The notes beneath the pieces are model-generated. The model did not search any database and had not been told where the DNA came from. It was given only the letters and a program-made list of their open reading frames with translations. DNA of 40,422 nt from Erysipelotrichaceae bacterium (GTDB lineage: Bacteria; Bacillota_I; Bacilli_A; Erysipelotrichales; Erysipelotrichaceae): NCBI GenBank assembly GCA_003520745.1, contig DOUE01000009.1, positions 20,647-61,068 on the forward strand, read 5' to 3'. The translations under genes and the position numbers were made by a program. Positions 24,911 through 31,314 of the stretch are shown here, in pieces. Positions within the stretch are counted from its first letter, which is position 1; every line of letters starts with the position of its first letter.

Positions 24911-24947
24911 AAAAATTTGCCGCAACGTGCCTAAACAACGATTGCGG
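24911..24947 (-). terminator. Intrinsic terminator that encloses the loaP-like stop codon
   Basis: On the minus strand CCGCAA-t-CGT and ACG-TTGCGG form a 9-bp stem with one bulge, followed by CAAATTTTTG. The TAG stop of the NusG-like gene (24931-24933) is in the loop. The hairpin separates that gene from all ten downstream polysaccharide genes, so read-through would be needed to express them from the upstream promoter. Confidence 0.75.
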
Positions 24948-25476
24948 AGTGATTCTTATTAGAACTGGGCAATATTTCGCATGATAACTTCAATCTATGA
25001 ACTTCCCCGAACATATTCACACAGATTTCTGCCAATCGCTTATGTCGATCAATGCGGATGATTTCTCTTTCACGTCCTGCAAGAGGACCTTCGATGATTT
25101 TTACCTTGTCTTCTTGTATAATCCCATATGAGGGTTCGATAACTCTGCTAGAACTTGTAAACTTTTCAATGAATGTCCGTTCATGCGGGAGTATCGATTC
25201 AGATCCGATAACATCTTGTTCCAATAACCTCAGGACGCCGTCCAAAGGCTTTATATATGCATTCGCATAGGATTTGTACTCCACATAATCCAAGTCTGTT
25301 TCTACAATCACATACCCTTCGAATAGCGGCAAAACGACTCTCGTCGATATTCCGCATTTACGATGGAATATGGCTCGCATCGGAATGAACGCATTGAAAT
25401 TCGAATCACAGTTGATTTTCCCAAGGATCTTTTCTTCTTTCCCCTCAAGAACTTGAAGGACATGCCAGTTTTTTAT
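24931..25476 (-). CDS. loaP: NusG paralogue of the LoaP type (processive antiterminator), ATA start
   Basis: The protein would have 181 residues, close to NusG/LoaP length. The NGN domain begins KNWHVLQVLEGKEEKILGKI and continues through FIPMRAIFHRKCG and LPLFEGYVIVETDLDYVEY. A KOW domain closes it: EDKVKIIEGPLAGREREIIR. Specialised NusG paralogues (LoaP, RfaH, UpxY) bind RNA polymerase and let it pass terminators in long exopolysaccharide operons. The frame lacks ATG, GTG or TTG ahead of the conserved W4. The codon seven bases after AAGGAGG is ATA (25474-25476), which I take as the start. The first ATG (codon 33) has no ribosome-binding site and would remove the first strand of the domain. 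Position at the head of the operon supports the role. Confidence 0.82.
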   Translation of the reverse strand: MKNWHVLQVLEGKEEKILGKINCDSNFNAFIPMRAIFHRKCGISTRVVLPLFEGYVIVETDLDYVEYKSYANAYIKPLDGVLRLLEQDVIGSESILPHERTFIEKFTSSSRVIEPSYGIIQEDKVKIIEGPLAGREREIIRIDRHKRLAEICVNMFGEVHRLKLSCEILPSSNKNHSAIVV

Positions 25477-25559
25477 GGTAACACCTCCTTATACGCACAA
25501 AAATCTGATTCCCCTGCTAAATAAAACGACAGTGTGCGCTGTCGTTTTTTGCAGCACAC
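25473..25559 (-). CDS. Putative 28-aa leader peptide coupled to the loaP-like gene
   Basis: GTG at 25559 follows GGAGG by eight bases and opens a 28-codon frame (MCCKKRQRTLSFYLAGESDF, then CAYKEVLP). Its TAA stop overlaps the ATA start of the NusG-like gene as ATAA. The ORF spans the leader terminator at 25523-25548, and its ribosome-binding site lies in the loop of an upstream hairpin (25551-25581). A shorter frame from TTG in the same place is also possible. Translation is inferred from layout only. Confidence 0.4.
   Translation of the reverse strand: MCCKKRQRTLSFYLAGESDFCAYKEVLP
25523..25548 (-). terminator. Leader terminator/attenuator ahead of the loaP-like gene
   Basis: AAAACGACAG and CTGTCGTTTT form a perfect 10-bp stem with a six-base loop. 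Read on the minus strand it is followed by TTTTATTT. It lies within the transcript leader, about 47 bases before the NusG-like start. GCACAC in the loop region (25532-25537) can also pair with GTGTGC at 25554-25559, a possible competing structure. Confidence 0.75.
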
Positions 25560-25581
25560 AAAGAAATCCTCCGTGTGGTGC
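25551..25581 (-). promoter_or_regulatory. Leader hairpin holding a ribosome-binding site
   Basis: On the minus strand GCACCACAC (25573-25581) pairs, with one mismatch, with GTGTGCTGC (25551-25559). GGAGG (25568-25572) is in the loop and the leader-ORF GTG is in the 3' arm. Folding would hide the start of the leader ORF. Confidence 0.5.
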
Positions 25582-25603
25582 GTTTGGTTATAGTTTTCCC
25601 CAC

Positions 25604-25623
25604 ACTTCGCTTCCCCACGAAGT
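25604..25623 (-). promoter_or_regulatory. 5'-proximal leader hairpin, candidate LoaP recruitment element
   Basis: On the minus strand ACTTCG, an eight-base loop TGGGGAAG and CGAAGT form a 6-bp stem close to the predicted transcript start. LoaP of Bacillus is known to use an RNA hairpin in the 5' leader of its target operon. The position fits, but the match is only by location and shape. Confidence 0.4.
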
Positions 25624-25627
25624 TATT

Positions 25628-25655
25628 CCTATAATAGGGGATAATGACGTTTCAA
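25628..25655 (-). promoter_or_regulatory. Tentative promoter of the AT-rich polysaccharide operon
   Basis: TTGAAA (25650-25655), a 16-base spacer and TATAGG (25628-25633) on the minus strand. The -10 is imperfect and lies in a palindrome CCTATTATAGG, so the exact start is uncertain. The predicted leader is about 150 bases before the NusG-like start. Confidence 0.4.
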
Positions 25656-25721
25656 TAAACACACAATGCGTGGGAAGTGAACGGATATTTAATTGAAAAT
25701 GATTCATACCAACGAATGACC

Positions 25722-25760
25722 AAAAAAAATCCCACCTCAATGTGGGGGGGGAGGTGGGAT
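25722..25760 (-). terminator. Terminator of the GC-richer polysaccharide operon
   Basis: On the minus strand ATCCCACCT (25752-25760) and AGGTGGGAT (25729-25737) form a 9-bp stem followed by seven to eight T. It lies about 230 bases after the last gene (stop at 25990) and just before the promoter region of the AT-rich operon. The loop holds eight consecutive C. Confidence 0.85.
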
Positions 25761-25773
25761 CTCTCTTATGTAG

Positions 25774-25810
25774 TAGACCGGCTTATGGGTGGGGGGGAAA
25801 GTCCGGTCTA
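25774..25810 (-). other. Second stable hairpin with a C-tract loop before the terminator
   Basis: TAGACCGG (25774-25781) pairs perfectly with CCGGTCTA (25803-25810), and the loop contains seven G (C on the transcript). No T run follows, so it is not a terminator by itself. It precedes the terminator hairpin by 13 bases in the same transcript and could protect the mRNA 3' end. Apart from this and a weak ATCCCA/TGGGAT hairpin at 25864-25881, I see nothing in 25761-25989. Confidence 0.55.
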
Positions 25811-25989
25811 GCTCCGAAGATTATTGTTCGGAATTTTCGAGACACAAGAGCATTTTTATTTTATCCCAGAATGATGGGATTTTCAAGCGAAAATGCATAT
25901 TTTGAGTTGGATTTTATGATACTTTTCACCAATCCTCAAGATACTACCTTGAGTGGTAACCCTTCATGGATCGGATGTCTACCGACGGT

Positions 25990-27867
25990 TCATCGCTTCG
26001 CGTCAAGCAATACAACGACCGCTTCCAATGTCACATCCGCCCCGGAGACCTTGACTTCATACAAGGTGGACCGGGTGATTTTCTCTTTGGATTCAAACAA
26101 CGATCCGAATTCATCCATGAACCGTTCATCCACTTCCTGCAGATAGACATACGTGAACTCTTCGGCGAGTTCTTTTGCCCAAGCTTCGGGCGTGATTTCG
26201 CGATGCCAGGCGTCGCTTGCGTCATAGGCTTCACCCAGACTCCACGACCCGAACCCGTTTTGCGTCTTGACCGGGGTCAGATTATAGCGCACCACCCAAT
26301 ACGGATACCCGTTGGTGTGTTGGGCGATGACATAGACCGTATCCCCTTCTTCGAAGACACTCTGATAGAAATCGATCCCCGCATAGGGAGCCCGCTGACT
26401 GATCGTGGACCGCCAACCGTTCATGAAGCCTAGGATACGGTTTGAAAGCAAGATCGATGCGACGAGGAAGACGGCGATCAGGGGGAAGAGGATGTACTTG
26501 TTCGAGGTGAGCTTGGTGAAAAGCGAATCCAGGAAGGGCGCCGTCAAAGCAGCCACCCAATAAAGAAACAGAAGCGCGAACGCAAGGACGAACGTCGAAA
26601 GATACCGGTCAAACGAAGCCAGTCGGACCGACTCATACTCCGAGAAGGTGAACATGTACATGAAAAGCAAAGAGAAGGCATAGAGGATGAAGAAGAAACC
26701 CAGGAAGCGTGAAATCCTGATCAGGTTTTTTGATCGGATGTATCGCTGAATCAAAAAGATGAGAATCAGGATAAACAAAAGATGCGAGACTCCGATCCCA
26801 CCGAAACCGAGTTTTTTGGTAAAGAACACCATGGGTTCGAAAATCAGGGATGAGAGGAAATTCCGCAACGTGTCGTAGCGATATGAAGGGGCTTTGAGGA
26901 GAAAGAAGTCGAGGATGTCGGAAAGACGGATTGCGGAAACATCGAAATGTTTCCCCAATCCCGATACGATCGAGGACCAAGAAAACTTAGCGGACAAGAT
27001 AACCGATAAAGAAACGAAAAACGGGATCTTCTTGTCTTTGGAAAACATAAGAAGGACGATGCAGAGGGCAAGCAGGGCGAGGAAGAAACCGGAAGCCTTG
27101 GTTAATGTGAGCACCGCGCCGACGGACGCGATTTCGATCCAGCGAAACAAGTCCCATGGACGAGGGTCGACGATGCGGACCATCATGTAGGCGAAAAGGA
27201 TCGCAAGCATCCCGTCCACATAGAGTTGTTTGAAATGGGAGGGATAGAACCAGATGACAAGGATCATCGATACCAAGATGAAGAAAGGTCTAGCCCACTT
27301 CATGCGTAGACCGCTGAACATCGAAATCAGCAACGTAATGGAGAAAACGGCGTTGGCCTGCAATACATGCGCCTCAAAGAACGTTTGGTCCAACGAGGTG
27401 AAGAAGTACTGCAAGAGCACCATCGCCGGCGGATAGTCCTGGAAAACGGTATTGGCACGCTCCCCGATCGCGAATCCGTCCAGATAGAATGTATTCTTGG
27501 CGACAAGCCCCCAATGCGAGAACTCATCCCAAAGCGTGAATAGGCGGCCTCGGTTGTAGAGGATGACAAAGAGACTCAGAAGAAGGAAAAGCAAGACGGA
27601 GACGCTAAACCATGAAGCGCGGATCGACGATCGATCCGCAGGGCGTGAAACGTAGACAAACAGGATGAAAGAAAGCGCGGATGTCGAAGCGATGAAGAGA
27701 AGCGGCGCAAGATACGCCAGAAAACCCATGACCGCAAGGAGATAGGCGGACAGGATGATGAAGAAGAAAGAAAACGGGAGGGTTTCCTCCAACCGTCGAT
27801 GGGTCAGGATCGCGAAGAACCAGGAAAGCGAAAGAAGCGTAAAGAACACGAACGATAGCGTCAACAT
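25990..27867 (-). CDS. Large polytopic membrane protein, GT-C glycosyltransferase-like
   Basis: This 625-residue protein has about 12-13 membrane helices in the first 490 residues and a soluble C-terminal domain of about 130 residues outside the membrane. After the third or fourth helix comes LFTLWDEFSHWGLVAKNTFY. The acidic DE in the first large loop is the place where GT-C enzymes, which use polyprenyl-phosphate sugars, keep their catalytic residue. It is the last gene of the GC-richer operon and directly follows a GT2-GtrA gene, which would make such a donor. Adding side-chain sugars to the polymer outside the cell is the most likely role (inference). GGGGGAA precedes the ATG. Confidence 0.7.
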   Translation of the reverse strand: MLTLSFVFFTLLSLSWFFAILTHRRLEETLPFSFFFIILSAYLLAVMGFLAYLAPLLFIASTSALSFILFVYVSRPADRSSIRASWFSVSVLLFLLLSLFVILYNRGRLFTLWDEFSHWGLVAKNTFYLDGFAIGERANTVFQDYPPAMVLLQYFFTSLDQTFFEAHVLQANAVFSITLLISMFSGLRMKWARPFFILVSMILVIWFYPSHFKQLYVDGMLAILFAYMMVRIVDPRPWDLFRWIEIASVGAVLTLTKASGFFLALLALCIVLLMFSKDKKIPFFVSLSVILSAKFSWSSIVSGLGKHFDVSAIRLSDILDFFLLKAPSYRYDTLRNFLSSLIFEPMVFFTKKLGFGGIGVSHLLFILILIFLIQRYIRSKNLIRISRFLGFFFILYAFSLLFMYMFTFSEYESVRLASFDRYLSTFVLAFALLFLYWVAALTAPFLDSLFTKLTSNKYILFPLIAVFLVASILLSNRILGFMNGWRSTISQRAPYAGIDFYQSVFEEGDTVYVIAQHTNGYPYWVVRYNLTPVKTQNGFGSWSLGEAYDASDAWHREITPEAWAKELAEEFTYVYLQEVDERFMDEFGSLFESKEKITRSTLYEVKVSGADVTLEAVVVLLDAKR

Positions 27868-27878
27868 GGTGGTTCCCC

Positions 27879-28949
27879 CTAGTTTTTCTTAAATACCCAT
27901 TCCCGTTGCAGTTGGAAACTCAGAATCATCAAGACGAGGTCGACGAACACTTTGGTGATCGTTTCATCGAGTTTGAGGATACCGTAGAACGTTCTTACTC
28001 CCAAGGCGGAAAGAAGCATGATCAAGGCTGCAAGAACGACGTATTTCCAAAGCGTCGTCTTTCGCCCTTCGGCGGACTTGAACACTTGCTTACGATTCAT
28101 TTCGAAGTTGTAGGTGGCGGAAAGAAGGCGCGCCCCGAGGGTCGCGAACAGGATATATTCCGTGACGGAATATCCTTTCAGGAGAGAGACAAAGATGGAA
28201 AATAACGTAATGTCCAAAACGAACGATGAAAGGGAAACAAAAAGGAACTTGGCGAACAGAGAATAGATGCGCGCCGAATCCAGGATCTTATTGAAGTGGG
28301 AAGACGCGTTGTCATCGATATAGACGGTCTGGATGGGGACTTCGATGATTTTGATGCCCAATTCACGGGTCTCGATCAGCATGTTCATCTCATATTCGAA
28401 ACGCTCGCCTTTCAACGGAAGGATCTTCTTCAGGGTTTCACGCGAAAACGCCCGCAGACCCGTCTGGGTATCGCTCACGGCGATACCGGTCAGTGTCTTC
28501 AGGATGACGCTGGTCAAGATGTTGCCCAGCCTGTTTTTCAAGGGGATGAAATCTTCCTTATTGGAAAGGAAACTCCGTACGCCGAAAATCATCGCGTCGG
28601 GATGTTCGCGCAGTGCGTCGCAACAGTTGATCGTATCGCTGACACGGTGTTGTCCGTCGGAATCCACGGTGATCGCCCCGATGCATTGCGGGTAATCGTT
28701 CAAAACCCGGTTGAAGGCGGTCTTCAGCGCCCTGCCCTTCCCAAGATTCACATGATGACGCTCCACCGGACAGCCGTATTCGGTGTTCGCACGTCGGAAA
28801 AAGCCGTCATAGCGGGACGAACTGCCGTCGTTGACAACCAAAACGTGGGCGAACCCCGCCTCGCGTAAGTCATGGAGTAGATGCAACAGCTTCTCGTCCG
28901 GTTCATAGGACGGGACGATGACGACGATGTCTTCAATCAAGTTGGACAT
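27879..28949 (-). CDS. GT2 polyprenyl-phosphate glycosyltransferase fused to a GtrA domain
   Basis: This 356-residue protein is in two parts. Residues 1 to about 225 form a GT2 domain like dolichol/undecaprenyl-phosphate hexose synthases: VIVPSYEPDEKLLHLL, VVNDGSSS, VDSDGQH as the DxD metal site, and DTQTGLRAFSRE. Residues about 230-356 form a GtrA-like unit of four helices ending SFQLQREWVFKKN. Together they should load a sugar on undecaprenyl phosphate and help move it across the membrane. Downstream lies a GT-C-like gene that could use this donor. AGGAGG lies six bases before the ATG. Confidence 0.88.
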   Translation of the reverse strand: MSNLIEDIVVIVPSYEPDEKLLHLLHDLREAGFAHVLVVNDGSSSRYDGFFRRANTEYGCPVERHHVNLGKGRALKTAFNRVLNDYPQCIGAITVDSDGQHRVSDTINCCDALREHPDAMIFGVRSFLSNKEDFIPLKNRLGNILTSVILKTLTGIAVSDTQTGLRAFSRETLKKILPLKGERFEYEMNMLIETRELGIKIIEVPIQTVYIDDNASSHFNKILDSARIYSLFAKFLFVSLSSFVLDITLFSIFVSLLKGYSVTEYILFATLGARLLSATYNFEMNRKQVFKSAEGRKTTLWKYVVLAALIMLLSALGVRTFYGILKLDETITKVFVDLVLMILSFQLQREWVFKKN

Positions 28950-28953
28950 ATGA

Positions 28954-30474
28954 TTACCTCCTGCGGATCCATGGAATCCGCTTCATTAACCTGGCGCGAT
29001 CCGCCGACTTCATCAACACGACACTCCCCGCAAGCAAGCCCGCCACGCCCATCAGGAGCGCGCTCAATCCAAGACCGCTCCACGTCGAAACGTTAAGGAG
29101 CGAAGAAATCCCGAAGTAGACGACGATCAGGACGGCGAGATAGAAGAGATTCTGGAAGATCGACGGATAGAACGTCTTCTTCGGAATATGCAGGCAATGC
29201 GAAGCATACATCGGGACGAACACCAGGAAACGCAAACTTTCCAATACGCTGCTCACGCCGGCCACCGCGTAAAGCCCAAGGTTACTGAAGCGTAGAAGCA
29301 AAAGCACCAGAAGCAGATTCAAGGTTCCGGAAAGGAAAACGGACATCGAAGCGATCTTCAATCGATTGGTGATCGTGAACACATACAGTAGCGGTAACAA
29401 GCCGAAGCTTGCCACCATCGAACCCAAGGTCAAGATCGACAACACCACCAACTCGTTCGATGCGACGCTGGGAACCCAGAGTCGAAAGAAGACGGGGGCG
29501 AGGACGATGAACCCGGCGATCGGGATACCGGTCAATAACGCCGAGATTTTCAAGGTATAACGCAACTCGGCGACGAAAGCGTCGCGGCTTTCTTTCGCAT
29601 ACAGGATCGTCAAGTGCGGGGCGAACGACTGCGGAACGACGTTGACCAACATCTGAAGCGCCATCGGGGCGGTTTTCGCAACCGCCAACACGCCGGCCGC
29701 CGATGCGCCCAGGACGACGTTGGCGATGACCAGGTCCAAGCCCGTCAACAAGACGGTGCTCAATTGGTTGAACGAACTCCATATCCCGGAAGAACCGAGT
29801 TCTTTCGCCAATTTCAAATCAAACCGACGGAACTCGATTTTCAGCGCCGGCATGAGTCGACGCGAGAAGAAGTAGTTCAAGATTCCTTGGATCAGCATGT
29901 AGGCCAGAATCGAAAGCCCGATGTAGTAGACATGGGGCGGGAAGAATACGAAGGCGAGGATGATCACCAACAGACGGACCAAGATCGAAACCAGGGTCAC
30001 CATGCCGGTCACATCGATCCGATTGACGCTAAACGCCGGGACCGAGAAAATGTTGGTGGAGACATTGACGAAGAACATCAGAAACATGAAGATGAACAGC
30101 AAACGGACATCCCCGAGGATTTCCTGGGGAATATCGATCAGCCGGTCAAGGAACAGCACGATGAAGAAACCGGCGGTCAGAGAAACCAAAGCGATCGACA
30201 AGTTGGTGAAGAACGCCGTACTGAAGTAGGACTTCGCTTTCTCCACTTCCCCTTTATGCATCGACAAGGTCACGAAACGCGCCGTCATCGACGTCATGGC
30301 CACGGTCAAGATCGTCATGTATTGTACGAAGTTGTTTGAAATCGGCACAAACGAGTAGGCTTCCTTCCCGATGTTGGCGACGATGTAGGGGGTAAGCAAC
30401 AGACTCACCAACAAGGATACCATGACGGAAACGAAATTCGCCGCGATGTTGAACGCCAATTGTTTATGCTTCAT
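28954..30474 (-). CDS. wzx: Wzx-type polysaccharide flippase (second copy)
   Basis: This 506-residue protein has about 14 helices and belongs to the MATE/MOP flippase superfamily: FVSVMVSLLVSLLLTPYIVA at the start, then NIGKEAYSFVPISNNFVQY, which is typical of capsule flippases. It should move lipid-linked repeat units of the GC-richer operon's polymer. It differs clearly in sequence and base use from the wzx at 16412-17845, so the two did not arise by recent duplication. The start overlaps the end of licD by 11 bases, and its ribosome-binding site GGGAGGAG lies inside licD. Confidence 0.87.
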   Translation of the reverse strand: MKHKQLAFNIAANFVSVMVSLLVSLLLTPYIVANIGKEAYSFVPISNNFVQYMTILTVAMTSMTARFVTLSMHKGEVEKAKSYFSTAFFTNLSIALVSLTAGFFIVLFLDRLIDIPQEILGDVRLLFIFMFLMFFVNVSTNIFSVPAFSVNRIDVTGMVTLVSILVRLLVIILAFVFFPPHVYYIGLSILAYMLIQGILNYFFSRRLMPALKIEFRRFDLKLAKELGSSGIWSSFNQLSTVLLTGLDLVIANVVLGASAAGVLAVAKTAPMALQMLVNVVPQSFAPHLTILYAKESRDAFVAELRYTLKISALLTGIPIAGFIVLAPVFFRLWVPSVASNELVVLSILTLGSMVASFGLLPLLYVFTITNRLKIASMSVFLSGTLNLLLVLLLLRFSNLGLYAVAGVSSVLESLRFLVFVPMYASHCLHIPKKTFYPSIFQNLFYLAVLIVVYFGISSLLNVSTWSGLGLSALLMGVAGLLAGSVVLMKSADRARLMKRIPWIRRR

Positions 30475-31300
30475 CGCTCTCCTCCCCGAAGTCGATCTCG
30501 GTGGTCAGGTGACGGCATTGCCTTCGACCGATGGGTGGCAACGTTTTAAATTCACCATAGAACTGCGTAAGGATCGCGTTTGAGTTGGACGGAACGGGAA
30601 GTTCCTGTCCCTCGAAAGGTAAATAAGAAAAGGGGAAAATCCATTCTTTAGGGATGACTTCGGTCATATACGGGTAGGATCCCCCAAGATTCACGAAGGC
30701 CGATGTTTCTTGATTCAAGTAACGGGTGGCGTTTGCTTCGATCAACCGCCGCAAAGTCTCTTTGGATACCAAACGGGAAATCAAGCCCAACATGATATAG
30801 AGGACCTGTTTCGCGATTTGCCCTTCTTTGGCGATGGAATACCCGAGTTTGGCGAGAAGGATGCGTCGCAACACTTCGTTAACCAACGCATGCTTGCGAC
30901 GCATGAGCATCGAATCCGGCGCATTGTCGAAGGGGAAGATATCGATGAAAACCCCATGGTCGATCCTGACGTTCTGTGCGTTACATTCCACGAATTTCGT
31001 ATTCTTCTTGCGCAGCTTCGCAAACAGAAAGCCAAACTCGTCTTCGCTTCTCGACGTCTGAAGAAAATAGAGAGGTGAAAGATCATCCTTGCACACCTCG
31101 ATGAACCGGTTGTAGTCTTCCCTGGCCATCGCGATATCCAGATCATCATCCCACGGGATGAACCCTTGATGACGCATTGCGCCAAGCAAGGTACCGGCCA
31201 CGAGAAAATACCGGATCGCATGCTTCTCGCAGATCCGTTTGACTTCCAAGGCCATTTCCAATTGAATCGCATGTAGACGATCCATCGACGACTTTTCCAT
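30464..31300 (-). CDS. licD: LicD-family phosphotransferase
   Basis: This 278-residue LicD protein shows FLVAGTLLGAMRHQGFIPWD, then DDLDIAMAREDYNRF, the metal-binding acidic cluster of the family, and a late GRRQCRHL. LicD enzymes transfer phosphocholine or similar phospho-groups from nucleotide donors to teichoic acids or capsular sugars. No choline uptake or activation gene (licA, licB, licC) is seen in the window, so the donor could be another CDP-alcohol. AGAGGAG lies six bases before the ATG. Confidence 0.9.
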   Translation of the reverse strand: MEKSSMDRLHAIQLEMALEVKRICEKHAIRYFLVAGTLLGAMRHQGFIPWDDDLDIAMAREDYNRFIEVCKDDLSPLYFLQTSRSEDEFGFLFAKLRKKNTKFVECNAQNVRIDHGVFIDIFPFDNAPDSMLMRRKHALVNEVLRRILLAKLGYSIAKEGQIAKQVLYIMLGLISRLVSKETLRRLIEANATRYLNQETSAFVNLGGSYPYMTEVIPKEWIFPFSYLPFEGQELPVPSNSNAILTQFYGEFKTLPPIGRRQCRHLTTEIDFGEESDEA

Positions 31301-31314
31301 AGGACTCCTCTTGC

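Noticed and set aside
24931..25380. ATG at 25380 as the start of the NusG-like gene
   Set aside because: It lacks a ribosome-binding site and would remove the conserved first strand (N-W-H-V-L-Q-V) that the frame upstream clearly encodes.
25864..25881. Hairpin ATCCCA/TGGGAT as an additional terminator
   Set aside because: The stem is only six AT-containing pairs, and on the transcribed strand it is followed by A-rich rather than T-rich sequence.
25742..26146. Plus-strand frame of 134 codons over the terminator region
   Set aside because: It runs through two stable hairpins with poly-G tracts and into the antisense of the GT-C-like gene. There is no conserved pattern.
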